DNA of 64,000 nucleotides from Pelecanus crispus (Eukaryota > Chordata > Aves > Pelecaniformes > Pelecanidae), in contig NC_134649.1 of assembly GCF_030463565.1 (NCBI RefSeq), forward strand, positions 3,607,501-3,671,500, read 5' to 3'. Shown here piece after piece: positions 24,782 to 38,352 of this stretch. Position 1 is the stretch's first letter; the number at the start of each line of letters is the position of its first letter. Both the position numbers and the translations under genes were made by a program. The notes below the pieces were generated by a model. It was not told where the DNA came from. It did no database searches and saw nothing but the letters and a program-made list of their open reading frames with translations.

Positions 24782-26711
24782 TAAAGAGAGGAAAGAGGGA
24801 AAAAAAAATACCTGGAGCTCATGTGGGGATCTGGCTGGCATCTAATCTGCATAGCTGTCCAGGTGTGAAAAAAGAGCTGATCAGCCTTCTCAGAGGGAGA
24901 GAACCAAAAGCCACTTTCTAGCAGTAAATTCCCTGTCCAGGCGGGGTAAGTTATGTTGGAGTCATGTGTTGAAATAGTCCGTGGTTTGTGTATCTCCTGC
25001 GGTGGGTTTGGGAGCCCCTCTGCTTTGCAGCACGTCTGGGCTCTGCTTGGCAGGCAGCACTTTCCAAACCATAGGCAAAGACCTTCTGAAGGTCATGGTT
25101 TCTTTCATTTTGTTATTTAAGGCAGGCAGTATGGAGGCAGCAAGGTCTTATTTACTACCCAGCGTGGCAGTGCCTTTGGGGGCAAGGCTAACAGCACCAG
25201 ACAGATTGTCTGGTGGGGGAGCCCAGAGGAGGAGAGAGATGAAAATGTCAGCGAGGGAATGAAATTTAAAGGTGGGGGAGGAAGAATTACAGGGCAGGCT
25301 GTGACTCCAGCCCTGCGCAGTACCCGGCTTAGCCCGTTGCATCGCCACAGCCGGAGCCATTGGTCCTGTTGGGTCTCCTGCCGCGCAGGCTGCTGGCTTC
25401 CCCCTTGCTGGCTGTGGTTGCTGGTTTGTGTTTGTCCCGGGACTGATGGCAGAGCTGAGGCGTTGTGGTGGTTTCGGTCCCTGTAGTGTTGGTGGCCGGC
25501 TTTGCCCGCAGACTGTCTGTGGGCTCTGGGGATGCAGCCGCTAATCCTTTTTGCATTCAACCAGAAGCTGCTGCTGGGTGTAATTTATATACGGGTGTGA
25601 GGACGGGTGTCTGGTGTGGCCCCGAGACCTGGCCAAATGCTGGCTTGTTAAATAAGTTTTACTGAAGGGTTCTCCAACTTGTCTGGGGGATGGCTGCCAC
25701 TCTTCTTTCTGCGCGAACCACTTACTACCACTTCTGTTGTGTTTGTAAATGGCACTGTGATTTTTTGGTGCAAAGCAGGAAAAGTCTACGGCAAAGTCTG
25801 GGGCCAGAGTCCCCTGGCTGCGCTCCCCAAACTGGGGGGCCTTTCGGAGCGCTGCCGCTCGCTCCCCGCAGCGCCGGGGCCGGCTGGCAGCCCACCAAGG
25901 GAACACTCCAGCCCTTGTGTATAACAATTCCCGAGTACATGAAGTGGCCATCTGCAAACCTAGCTTTTCAGTGGTGTAAGAAGTGACATTGTCCAGGAGC
26001 CAAGGGCTTTGGGTCCGTGCCAGATTAGCAGCTGGATCTCAAACTCGTCGGTCTTGTGGTGCTAAACCTTGGAGCACTTTTGGTGAACGGCTCTGGCATT
26101 TATGAGCTGGGAGCTGGCTGATGCACAAGCACAATGTCAAACTTCTCGGACCTGTAAACAGGAGACATGAGAGCTGGAGGAATTACCTTTGGGATAGCGG
26201 ATTGTCAATAAACACTGTTATCTCAGCTCCTGCATCAATATGTATGTGATGTGCCGTGTGTCCCTGAATAGCATTTCCTTTTGTAGCCGTAGTTTCATGT
26301 GAATCAGAATGAAAAAGGGATCGTGTTGAAAATGCTCTGGACTCTATTCTGGCTTCAGGCTTGGTTTCTTGCCAGCCCTGAGAAAAGGTCTGGGTGAAGC
26401 CAGCACAAAACATGGGGCACCTGGCCGCGGTGCCACAGGTGCCTGTGGATTACGGGAATAAACCGGGATCTTGTGGGCAAATGTAACCTGCTGCTCAGGG
26501 CGAGCTCCCACGCTGTGCCTGAACTGCAGGAGCATGCACTTGCACTTAGGACTCGGCTTAAACAGAAATGAAATCTCCTAAGAATGAATCACAGTTGTAC
26601 CCTCGAGCCCCCATATCTCAGGGTGGTTACACACAAGTAATAGCGATTTTCCTTGCCCCAAGTCCCGATAAGCAAGTCAAACAAAGGAGGAGGGTAATTA
26701 TCCCCATTTTA

Positions 26712-26727
26712 GGGGGGGGGGGGGGGG
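26712..26727. repeat. G16 homopolymer run
   Basis: Sixteen consecutive G on the transcribed-sense strand, followed at about 26770 by an A run. It is able to form G-quadruplex-type structures in DNA or RNA and is prone to sequencing error. The preceding gggtaattatccccatttta resembles the MIR core boundary but is too short to call. Confidence 0.8.
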
Positions 26728-27049
26728 ACCATTGCATCGAAAAAATGGGTGCTGACTGCCTGGAAGGAGAAAAAAAAAAAAAACAAACCAAGCGCTAAGC
26801 CAGACCTTTGCGAAGCAGAGTAAATACTGCCGGTAGGTAAAACCTCATCCCAGTGCTGATCTCTTCTTCCCTCTGAGCCTGACATCTGAACACAAAAGCA
26901 AAGGAGAAATAAAAACCTTTCACAAACAAAAATCTTGAAAGTTGATCAAGGCTGTGCTACTGAGGAATAAAAGGGATCTGACAGACTGGAGCCCCTCGAG
27001 AGCTCTGCTGCACTTTTCGCTGTCTTCAAAGGCAGGCTGTTAGTCTCAT

Positions 27050-27180
27050 ATCACCGTTACAGACCCTGGCTTTGTATTATTGCTTGGAATATAATCTTCT
27101 TGGCTCGGAGGAATGTACATATTTGCATTCAGGAAATGTGGGCTGGATATCATATTTTTATGTTTCAAATTTACTTCAAC
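27050..27180. promoter_or_regulatory. AT-rich segment with a POU octamer
   Basis: A moderately AT-rich stretch includes a perfect octamer ATTTGCAT at 27121-27128 and several TAT/TAAT-type strings. No repeat or exon is seen. It is a low-confidence candidate regulatory element. Confidence 0.2.
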
Positions 27181-28710
27181 ACTTGGAATTGAGTAAAATT
27201 TAACTGGAAGAATATGCTGCTCTCGGCCGTTGCGTGTGCGGCCCCAATGGGCTCGAGGTGCATGCAGTTTCCCCACGGAGCAGGCGCTTCTTAAAGCATT
27301 CCTCCTAAAAATTGACTCATTAAATTTGTTTAACTAGAATTCAGGGGAATTTCTGTACGTCATCATTATTAGCCAAAGATGCTCAGCAGAGAGAAGTGGG
27401 CCTTGGCTGGTTTGTGGATTGGCAGGTCAGGTGCTAAACACATCGCTAATATTTTTGTAGCGTAACCTTCTTTTGAACAAGTATGAGTGTGCAAGAAGCC
27501 TGCGCATGACTGAGTTGAGCAGAGGCCCTCGGCATTTCCACCCTCTGCCTAACACTCCGGTTGGAATTTTTTCGGCTGCTGTTTCTGCGTCTGTTCAAAC
27601 CCTGGTGTGTTAGTTTAAAAGGCTGTGGAATGCAACATGTTTTTATAATCTGATCAGGTTATTGAATACAGACCTTTTCTTTCTCCTAATGACAGTTTCA
27701 TAATTTCACATGACTCTGAGCTGTCTTAATTAAAATCAGTTTCGTAGGCAGAGTGTTCTCTGGAGGCACTGCTCGGCTGTGTCTTCGCGGGTCTCTGAGG
27801 AGCCGTATTTCCCTTGTGCATGCCAGAAGCTGATGCACGCCTTTGCTGTCGGTGGATGAAGATGCCCTCTGAACAGTAGTAATGGCTAGAGTCCGCTCCT
27901 TTGGAAGGTGACCTCCCTAAAACGCAGCCGCCTTTCTTCTCCTCACCACCCTTTGCTTAACTTGGCCTTACTTGACTCTGATCGTGTTGTCTCATGGCAT
28001 TTCCAGCCCTTTTTGCCGATGCTGGGATTTGATGGAGTTGGCTCCACATCATCATAAATCACAGCCCGGCCGGTGGAGTAAGACCCATTGATTATATCAC
28101 TCAATAACAAGCAGTTACCACTAATTGGAAATCACCATCAAACTGGGTATCGGATCAGGCTCTGCACGCATCCGGCTTGAGAGTAGCAATTTTCCCTGTT
28201 TGATCTGATGCTATAAAAAACAGGAAAGAGGGAAAGTAAGTCAATTGTGCAACTTAGAACCAATGAGGTTTCTTGAAGCTTGGCAAAATGGACCTGCCCA
28301 ATATTTGAAGTACTGTGGGACCTGAGAATTAGCTCTGGAGATACCTGGGCTTGTAAAGATGCTTTCCTCATCGTGTCTTGCTGCGGGGGGACTGTTTTGT
28401 AGCCAAGCTTAGCACCGTGCAACCCTTCTCTGCTCCCTTACCCCCTTCCCTTCTGCATCCTGCCCCAGATCCCACTCCTCCATCCCACTGTGCCTGGCGA
28501 TCCACGGCACTTACCCTGCCGGCAGGAGGGAAGGATTGATAGCCCGGGCAAGGCAGATGTTACGTCTCTTCTCCGCATTGATCCCTGCAGACAGCAGCAG
28601 CAGCTCCTCTCGCCCAGCCTGGGGCCAAGCACGCTCTCCCTGCAAACACGCTGGCTGCTGCGACCTCCAGGCCAAGGGTCTCAAGGTCATCTGCAAAGTG
28701 AAAAAAAGGC

Positions 28711-28726
28711 GGGGGGGGGGGGGGGG
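28711..28726. repeat. G16 homopolymer run
   Basis: A second run of sixteen G on the sense strand, preceded by A7 (aaaaaaaggc). Like the run at 26712 it is a likely G-quadruplex former in the pre-mRNA and a spot of assembly uncertainty. Confidence 0.8.
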
Positions 28727-28929
28727 TCTGGTGCATATGCATGTTTGCAAGTCGTTTTCCCTGCCAAGCTGTGTGGCTAGGGGAGGAGGTTGGGAATTGT
28801 GGGGTTTTTAAAGCAGGAAAGATCTTCCCATCGTTTCAGCTCCTCTGCACAGAATATATTCAGGGTTTAACCTGCAGCCCCCTTTCCAGGCTCTGGGGTG
28901 GTGGGAAGAGCTGCTGAGCCCAAATAATG

Positions 28930-29070
28930 GCAGCATTTATAAGAGTGTAGAGACAAGAAGGAAGTCTAAAAGGATTAGGGAGAGACAAAGGGGGCTGATT
29001 ATTTTATGGGTCACAATACAAGGCATTAGAGTGAGATCACAAAGGGATGTAATTACAAAAGAAGGCCATA
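28930..29070. promoter_or_regulatory. AT-rich, candidate conserved non-coding element
   Basis: A non-repetitive segment with closely spaced motifs such as gattattttatgg, gggtcacaatacaagg (nuclear-receptor/SOX-like) and ggcattagagtg. It looks like compact enhancer sequence, but conservation cannot be tested here. Confidence 0.2.
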
Positions 29071-31708
29071 CTGGGGGGATCAACCCAGGATTAGAGTGGG
29101 AAATGTTTTTACACAGTTTTGTTCCACTCATTATGAAGTTAGCATTTTAAATTAAGGTTTAAATAAGGTGGCACCAAAGTTGTCACCAAGGTATTTCCTG
29201 GGCAATGCCACTGTTTGGATGCAGATTGCGAGTCTCAGCTCAAAACATCAAGGCAGACCTTAAACACGTGGGTTTGCTGTTGGTTTTTCTTGTGCGCGTA
29301 CAGTATCCGTATTGTCAGCGCAGCCCTACCTAGAGCTCGTGCTTAGATCAAGTGAACCAGTTTCCGCAGTTGGAAGCGGCATACTTTTGTGATGACAGGT
29401 TTTAGTGGTGCGAAACACGCGCTGGAGGTAAAGGTATGCTTTTAAAGCAAGTGCCCTGGTGTCGGTTTGCGGCTCTGGAGACATGGTCGTGTTACTCCCA
29501 GGAACTAATGGTCGCTTGCATTTTATTGCAGTTTAACCCTTGGTGTTGCATGCCAAGTTTCCTCCATCCACAAACAAAATTTTATTTTTTTTCTTTTCAG
29601 CTGTGGCTCTGCTTGCAGAGCCCTTTCTTAATGCCCTTTCTTCTCAAATACTGAGCATAAGGGCTCAGTTCTGATGCCAGTGATGTTTCTTTGTTGTCTG
29701 TGTTTTGAGTGCTCATGGCTCTTGGTAAACCCACGGCAAGTTCTGGGCTTGTAGCAGTGGGTCTCAGAGGGGAAAAATGTCCATGAGGAATTAATAAAAA
29801 AAGGAAAGAAAAAGAAATTAAGTAAAGCAAGAAGACTGTGAGAGGTTTCCAGGGGATGGAGAAGATGGGTGAGATTTCCCTCCATCAGCTCTTTTGGCTG
29901 CCTCTAGGACATGCTGGCTCACGTGGTGCTGCCTCTCACATCTGTACTGTTGCAGTATTTGGCCCTGTGTGTGCTGCAAAACAAATATACAAATATAGGA
30001 GTCACCGGGGGGAGATCGGAGAGATTTGACTGGGAATTTTAGTAGATTTGCGGGATTAAAAGAGTTTGTCACTTACACCCACTGCATTTCAGTGTCTGCC
30101 TGTAACAGCCAGGATTCATCCTGAGACTTGAGCACATTATAAAGCCGTATTTCTTTTGGCTGCTCATTTCTGAGCGGTGTGATAGTTATTTAAATATCAT
30201 CTTGCACTTCTCCACGAGGCTTCTAACGTGGATGCGCCAACCTTAGCTCCAGCAATGTTATCTCTCATATAGGGGGTTTGCACTGCAGGCAGTAATGTCA
30301 CTTAGTCATTTATAGAAAGCTCAGGGGAAATATATCAGAAGAATTTCATTAATGGTAGCACTGTTGAGTTATTTGTCTCAATTAACTCTTGGAGCACAGC
30401 TGAGGAAGTTCTGGCATCTCTACAGCCTGCGCCTGCAGCACGAGGCTGCTCCCGAGTTCGCTGCCTGCGTTTTTAACACAGGGTGATGCTCTGCCGGTAC
30501 CTGTGCGGGCAGCTCTGTGGCGACAGCGTGGTGCTTGGCCTCGCGTCCTTTTACGCTGCTTGTTCCTCTGGCTGCTGCTTTGTTCCAGCCTCTCCTCGAA
30601 GCACGGGGCCAGGGCAGGTCTCTGCTACCGTAGTCTTCGGCTTGCAGTCGCCACCCCAGGATCTCTTTGGTGCTGTCACCTAGAGCAGCTCTTTATCTAC
30701 TTAGGCTTGTCTCAGCTTAAGAATTTGTAACGCCACTAGTTATCCGGTTGTTTTTCCAGCGGGCTGGTGATGGCGTGATGGTTATATATGGCTTTCACTC
30801 TCATACTGCCCTACCAGGGTCCCAGCTGGCTGATCCAGTCACCATGGTGTGGCCAGTAACACCAATTTGTGCCTCGGTTTCCTCTCTCTGAACCCAGCGT
30901 GGGTTTGCCTCGGTGCCATCGTTTGAGGCCCCTCTGTGAGCGTCTTGGGGAGGCAAGTTGCAATTTTGTGTTTACTGGGGACCTGCAGTAGCTGGGGATG
31001 GTGTTTCATCTCCGCCAACACTTCCCTCCAAGCCTGCCGAGAGGCGAAGGGTGCGCGGTGCCGGGGAAAGGCTGGTGCCCAGGTGAGAGGGGGCTGTTTT
31101 TCTGCTGCTGTTCATTGGCAAGGCTATGAGTAGGAATCGATTTTTGGGGGCTTTTGACCAGAGCAATCAATGCTCTTGATCTAGTGGGTAACCAGTGAGT
31201 TAAAGGAAAGCATCACTGCGTTTGCCTCAAAGCTCTGGTCATGGCTGTAACCCACAGTTACTGAAAACAGCAAAATATGTAAATAAATAAAAAGGCACAG
31301 AAGCTGTAGAGAAAGATACCTGGTTTTGTCAGGGCCGTGTCTTTTGTGCCGATCCCTGCCCACAGCAGCCTGCCCGCTACGAGATCGGGATCTGGGGACC
31401 CTGCTTTGAATGTTTGGAGCCTTTGGGTGCAGTAGTGATATGAACAAGGGCAGACCTCACAAATCCCCTCTTACGGGTGAGTCCCCGCATGGGCGCCAAA
31501 GCTGCTTTCCCGGGGATGGCAGGATGAGACCTGGGAGAGCTTCCAGAGAGAGCTCCCCAACACCGAGGGATGCTGGAGCCCTGCTCCATGCACCGCCTCT
31601 TCCGCTCTGGTTTTGGCTCTACCCGCCGTTGCAGCCCTGTTGCTGGGAAGGGAGTCTGCTCCCACTACTCCTAGGCACAGCATATGGTTTTCAGAGAGGT
31701 TCTTGCTT

Positions 31709-31805
31709 TAAACCCAATTTTACAGTTGGGTTGACTGAGGCAAAAGGAGGTCAAACGATTCGCCTGAGGTCACTCAATAAGTGGCTCAGATTAAATCTCA
31801 ACCCA
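31709..31805 (-). mobile_element. MIR SINE relic, antisense orientation
   Basis: The + strand reads ccaattttacagttgggttg, then actgaggcaaaaggaggtca, then cctgaggtcactcaataagtgg, then ctcagattaaatctcaaccc. These match in order the reverse complement of the MIR core (cattttacagatgaggaaactgaggc, gaggttaag, cccaaggtcacacagctagtaagtgg, gggattcgaaccc). This is the clearest MIR in the window. Confidence 0.75.
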
Positions 31806-34533
31806 CGATGCTGCCCGTTCCCAGCGCTGGCTGTGCCGGCCAGACCAGATGGCCTTCTGAATGCGGCGTCAAGATCCTCGGCTTTTTCTCTACCTCATTG
31901 TTCTCCATTGTGGGCTTCTGAATGCAGGACCTTGAAAGTGAGAGTCATTTGGATTTGCCGAGTCCAAGTTATTTTGTTTAATGACATGGATTTGCAGGAG
32001 AGGGTTTAAACACACTGCTTTGCTGTGGAGGTTTGGATTTTGCAGAGATTTACCTCTTTGGTTTTCTGATGTTAAAACTCTCTCTGCTCTGACCAGCAAA
32101 AATTGGTCCCTTACCCTTTCCACTGCCCCGCCGCTGTCGCACCAGCTGCGGGGCTGCCCTGGCTTTGTACCTGCGTAGTTTGTCCATAGGGCTCTCAGGC
32201 CCCGAGCCCTGGGATAATTCCCCAGGTGATTTTGCTGCAGCTCCACACTGTTCTGGTCTGTCTGGGCAGTTTGTGCCTTCCCCCTTAGCTTGGTCCTGGG
32301 ATTGCAGAAGGGGGTCAGCGCAGGGTGCTGCTGGAGGGACGATGTTGCGCGTTTGGCTCTGGAAACACAGAGGGAGATGTTGACATCTCCCTCCTGATCT
32401 GGTGTGGTGTCCCATACGTGTAGGGGCCACGGATGCAGTTAAACCAGCGCGTGGCGTATCACGAGAAAAGCTCCGTCCCCACTCTCTGAATGAAGGAGCT
32501 GCCTGGAAAAGCATGGCTCCGTAACCTCTTTTGGAAAGCAGGGGGACAAATCCTCAGGGCGTGCAGAGCAGAGGCCATCTGCCCAGGGAGCAGCGATGCT
32601 GGGGTAGCTGTTCCTCCCCGCACGCACCCGCCTGGGGCAGGCTGCGGTCCTCGGGGTGGTGGGGAGCTCTCCTGCGCCCGCACATCCCACTGCATCCAGC
32701 TTCCCGCGGGAGGGCCTGCACTCGGGATCGCACCACTCGCATGCCTCAGTAAGTTGGCACCTCTTGAGCATGCCTTGATTAATGGTGCTTTTTTGTCGGT
32801 CCTAAGAGGCCCCCATTATGTCCCTTTGATGCTGCATTTTGCACTTACCACTGTCACTGAGCTCAATGACTAATTTTCACAGGTCACGGGAGAGGGACAA
32901 TGGATCAGGCCACGTTTGGAAGAAACAAATGAAATTTTGCTGCACTAATTAAGAGTGAAGATCAATTTGGGTGTACAAAAGAGATAGTTTTAGGCTGCTG
33001 GTGTGTAAATGAGTGGCGGTGTTGCGGTAGCAGAAGAGGCTTGGTGAGTGCATACTTCAGCTGCAGCTACTCCGCTGCATTTGATCGATATTTCTGTGCT
33101 ATTCATTGAGGAAAAAACAAGTTTTTTTCCTGCCTGCTGTGCCCAGGAGGGACAGGGACAGCAGACCTGCCAGATAAAGTCATGGTTGATCCCCGCAAGA
33201 TGTTCTTGGCCAACAGCAAGGGGCAGGAGCTTGTGTTTCTTCAGTTGCTTTGCTCATCTTGGAGCCATGGCACTGCAAATTGGCTGGTGGCTTTTGAGCG
33301 CCGTGCATTGCGTTCCCTGCCCATCTCTCTGGGCAGGGTGATGCCCATCCTCATCTCAGGCCATAGCTCGTCCTACCAGGGACTGCACTGCTTTGCTGAG
33401 ACTGCAGAGGAACGCTGATTTGGAGGAGATGTCAAAGAGGGAAGGGGGACGGTGAGCTCTCAACGAGGATGTCGTGGATGCAGCAGGAGGGACAGGGAAA
33501 AGCCAAGAGTGTGCAAGCTCGGTTTGTGGCTTCACTGAGCATTGAAGAAACACGATTCAGGTTTGCCCAAGTCTTCACATACCACAAAAAGTCAGAGTTA
33601 ATGTGCATTTGGGATGAGCTGGTTGCAAATGTCCAGGTCCCCAAGCTGTGCCAGTTAAAATCAGTTTGCAAATCATTTTGGTAGTAGAAATGCATCATGT
33701 CTATTTGTGGTTTGATTTGCCTTGGACAGAAAGGTGGGAGCGTTGACTGGAGCGTCCTTTTGCCAAGAGGGTTCTCCAGGGCCTGTGGGGTTCCCATGAA
33801 GCAAAGGCTAAATAGATTTGAACCGAAACAGATTTATGATACTGAGCTAACCTCCAAAATGATCAGGCGGAAGCAGCAGTCCCCTGTTTCCCCTCGTTAC
33901 TTGGTGTGGTTTGCCCATTACCAGTTTTCTTCCCCTGCAGCGCAGCGTCTTCCTCAGGACGTTCAGCCTCGGTCCAGGGCTTTGCTCTCATCCTGAGCTC
34001 TCTGCGGTGACGCTGCCCTGAACAGCCAAGCAATGCAGCCGCTTCCCGTTGGTCCCCGCTGTGGCGGCTCCTGCCAAGGTGCGAGGGTGCTTGCCGAGGC
34101 ACTTCGTTTGTTCAGGGTGGCGTCCATGTCCAGCTCACCATGGTTTCCCACGGCAGTGTGTACAAGGGGTGGGAGGGAAAGTCCTGACTGCGTCTTTCAT
34201 TAGTGATCCTAATGCTCGGGAGCGGAGAGGAGAGGTGAGGCAGGGCCCCAAGGGGGTCAGCTTGAACTCTCTCAAAAAAAAAAAAAGAGGGGAGAGGAAA
34301 AAAAAAGTCTTTATAAAAATAATTTGAGTGAGCCTATAGGTAATAACACTTGGAGACATTTTATGACCATTGGGAAAAATCTGTCTTGAAATTCTTCTGC
34401 TGCATTAGAGAGACCTTTACAGAAGGGGACATGGAGGTGATGCTCCAGGGCACGCATGGGGCCCTGTCAGCTGCGCTCCCTGTGCCCCGAGAAACCCCGG
34501 GCCTGCGATGGCTCTGCAGGGCGTTGCCTTGCG

Positions 34534-34580
34534 CCTGGGGTGGCAGGGCAGGCTGCCTGGGGTGGCAGGGCAGGCTGCCT
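34534..34580. repeat. 22-bp tandem duplication (two copies)
   Basis: A unit beginning cctggggtggcagggcaggc is present twice head to tail with a period of 22 bp. It is a young, nearly perfect slippage-type duplication. Confidence 0.8.
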
Positions 34581-37500
34581 GGTGTACGAACACAACTGAG
34601 TTTCGGCAGCCCTGAGGATACGGTGAGTTAGACCCCTTCTCCCTCCTTCCCCACCCCGGCAGTGGTCTCTGCCCGACCTTTCCTGTTGGTGGTGGGGAGC
34701 AGAAGAGCAGCAGCACTTGTGGCCCAGGCAAAAGAGGCTCTTTGCGTGCTGGACCGGCCATTTGAAGGATGACAACTAAAATAATCTTTTTTTAATTTTA
34801 TGGTAACCAAAGAGAAAACAGCTTCCTTGTCCCTTGGGACAGCGATGGGTGCTCTAGACCTTCACGAGGGCTCAGGCTCTGCAGTCTGCAGGCACCCAGC
34901 ATCTCTAAATGACAAAGACTGGTCAACATCTTAAATACAGAGCCTGGGTGCTAGTTTTAAGGATTCAGGCTTGACCATTTTAGCTGAAGCAGCGTGGTGG
35001 TTGATCCCTTGGGAAGCCTGGCTCCGATACTGCCATCCCATGTGACCTCAGCCAACTCTCCCGATGCCCTTGGATCTCCGGGAATCGGGGATGGAGGCAT
35101 TGGTGCTCCCCAGCTCCTCCCAGCCACTTTGAGTGCGGGGACCCATCGCCAAGCTGTGCCGAGCTGGTGCGGGGGGGAGCCTGACCCTGCTTGAAGCTGT
35201 CAGAGCTTGTTATCGGCACGGGCAGCTCGTCCCCACCGCAGCGGGTCTGGGGAGGCCGGTTCCCTCCGGGCGCGCTGCTCGGCGCCGATTGCTCTGTGGC
35301 TAATCGGGGTTGAGGAGTTGGGGCGCCACGTGGACCTTGCGTTGCTGCCAGCTGTCAATTTTCATGAGGCTTGTGGGTCTGGCTTTTCTGAGACCTTAGA
35401 TCTTGCACCCAACCATCCAGGAATGAGCCAGAGGGTTCAGAAGTTCTTTTAGGGGAAGACAGAGGTCCCTGCATCGTATATTCATATGCAACAGCCTCTT
35501 AGACAGCGAGTTTTAAAAGCTAGCCTGGGTATACGTACACGAGAGGTGTTTGTGTTTCTGTGCTGGGGAACACGTACAAGCCTTTCTGTTTTAAAGCGTA
35601 GTTTGCATACGTTTGAAGCACCTCTGCGATTCATACTGCAGCGTCCCGCGGGGGAAATGGGATTTGTTCTTGTGCAGCTCTCTGCCCAAGGGAAGCCTGC
35701 TTAATTTTTCTTTTGCTAACTAGGTTCCCCCAAGAAAGAGAGATTACCTGATCTTCCAAAAGCATTTCCAATGCGTGGAGAAGTCTGGATGACTCACAAC
35801 TTTTAATTAGCTCTCCTGACCGAGGCAAGGATCCCTCCCTCCCTCCCTTCCTTACAGAGAGGTGGTGATTAGAATTACAATGAAGATAATCCAAACTGTA
35901 TGTGTAGGGTTTTCTGTAAGCAGAGAACAAAGCAGGACATCCATCTGGTGAGTGTGAGCCCATAATACCTTTCTGCTCATTTCTCCAGTGCAACAGGAGC
36001 TGCTTGGGACGGAAGCAGGCTCATTATTTTGGAAAGGCTTGCTGACACACAGAGCGGGGCTGGCTTGTAATCTCTCAGGCACTGAAACCGCTGCTCAGGA
36101 AGGAGCATTGCTTTTATTTTTAAGTCCACCTTTGTATTTCTCCTTGTTAAAATCTGCAGCGATGAGGGATACCAACCTCTTCTGAGCCTGCCATTAATTA
36201 GTGTATGAATGAGAGATGCCCTTAGTTTTAGCAAGGCTAATCAAAGCTCTGAGGGAGTTTTAAAAGGCACTACCCAGCAGCTGAGCTAAGCCAGTCCTGT
36301 GACAAACATCCCAGCAGCAGTGAGGAAATGCATTAGCTGGAGAAAACCTCCTTTTCGAGTGATGCTATTTCCCCTCACTTAAAATCTCCTCTGTATTGGA
36401 CAGAGCTCCTGCCTCAAAACTTTGGCATCCCTTTATGTCCTGTATTTGCAGCGGAAGGCTCGCCTTGTGCCGTGGGGTCTGCTTTCCCATGCTGTGCCCT
36501 GCAGGAGGCAGGGAAGAGGCAGAGTTTGCCGCAGAGAAATGCGATGTTGGGCCCTCGGCCACGGTGCTGCTGTGCTTTACGGTCAGCTGGATTTTGCCAG
36601 GCTGCTCCAGCACGGTGAGAGGATGGGCGCATTGTGGCGAGACCGCCTCGGTGAGAAAGGAACAACAAAAAGCCGTTGTGGAGGAGCAGCCGGCGCTCTG
36701 TGCTGCCGCTCGCCGCCATGCCGGCAGCGCAATGCATGCTTCAACTCCTGCCATGGCAACAAGTTCATCCTTAGGCCAGTACAACGGTTGGCTGCAACAT
36801 GGCAAGGCGGCCAGGAGCCAGTCCAGCCTTGCGGCATCCCCACAAGGATCCAGGGAGGCAGGAGGGATGCGGTTAGGTTTTGTGCCTGCAAGATGCTCTG
36901 CCAGCTGCAAAATTCAGGCTGCTGGTTTCCTATCCGAAAAGGGCAGGCGAGGTGCTGGGCGATCCTTTTGGGATCTTGAGCTGGGCAGCACAGGTGTGCA
37001 GTCGTGATAGCTCTTGCTCTTCAACACAAAGAGCTCCAGTAGGAAGATGGAGAGCCAAGATCCAAGGAAATGTTGGTCAAACACAAGGAATCCGTTCCTC
37101 TTATTAGTGCTTCAAGCGCTAAAAAAATCCTCCCTACATATCAGAGCTAGGTGCAGCGTTTGCTTTGAAGGAAATGTCTCTTCAAGCCAGAATCCCGGCT
37201 GTCAAACTTGCGGCCGGCACCTCCCGGCAGCCCTGTGCAAGCCAGGCGTGCGGGTGGGGGGCAGCTGGTGCAGCTCAAAGGGAAAATATGATCAGCTGGT
37301 GAACTGCAGAGATTTGAGATGTCATGCCAAGGCTTCGTGTTTTGATTTTTTTCGATGCAGGCTGTGAAATTCATAGGTGGAATATTCCTAGAGAGCTGCT
37401 TGGCTTCCTGTAGGAAAAGGGGGGAAGAAGTGGAAAATAAATAATGTACTATATTGACAGCTTCCAGCATTCAAAACCTGAGTCGAGCTGTCTTTCGCCT

Positions 37501-37897
37501 CCCAAAATCATAACACTCGTTCTGAATTCTTGATATTAAAAAATAACAAATTAGTTCCTTTAGGTTGTTTATTGACTTTTAGCTACTATGATACACTTAA
37601 GTCATGTTTCTAGCATTTGTGATTCATGGAGAGAAAAAAAAAGCTTGAAAACATCTCGCTTTTAACATAACGAGAGCGAAGGTTGACAGAGCTGTGAAAC
37701 ACTGAAAGTTGGGGCTTCACGGCATTGCCAGACATCACAAGGTCCTTGATGACATGATGAGAGCTGGGAAAGCTGAATAAACTGATGAGCTTCTTCCATT
37801 CTGGTCCCTTGTCATGTAAATAGGCTCCAATCTGCATGTCAGATCCCTTGGAAAGGGAGTGTAATAACATTAAAAATGAGGCAGCAAAAGCCCCAAG

Positions 37898-37911
37898 GTG
37901 TGTGTGTGTGT
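37898..37911. repeat. (GT)7 microsatellite
   Basis: Seven GT dinucleotides, too short to be strongly polymorphic but a clear simple repeat within intron 2. Confidence 0.7.
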
Positions 37912-38333
37912 TAGCAATCTTTAAACAGGCAAAAAATATGCTTGGAGGAGTTCAGATCGGGTGAGAGGGCTCCTTGTTACTGCTCTGCTTCTAATGCAAA
38001 AAGGGAACTGCCGTGGCTTTAAAGAAAGTACTTTAATGCTACATAAATATAATTGCTTCGATGAAATGTCTTTAGCCTCCTGAGGGAAGTTGTAGTCTGG
38101 TAAGCCTTTAGATATGAATGGACGGCTCTAATTGCTATTGTTTCTGAGACACATTAGGCAGGCCTAATGCTGATCACTTCTGACATGTTATGGAAGCAGC
38201 GTAATGCAGTCCCATGCAGCGTGCAGGGGAGAGGGTATTAGTATGCATTTTGCAGGATGAAAAACTGACAAACGCTTCAGGACTGGAAGTTTTTTTCCTA
38301 ATTAGATCGTGGGCTTGCGAATTTTACTTGGGC

Positions 38334-38352
38334 TTTTTTTTTTTTTTTTTTT
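38334..38352. repeat. T19 homopolymer run
   Basis: Nineteen consecutive T in the sense strand, the longest T run seen in the window. It is not followed by a credible exon. Confidence 0.8.

Noticed and set aside
35031..35100. Possible MIR fragment (tgtgacctcagccaactctcc ... gggatggaggc)
   Set aside because: Only short blocks resemble MIR and the order is imperfect; too weak to annotate. The same applies to tgcctcggtttcctctctctg near 30870 and gggtaattatccccatttta near 26695.
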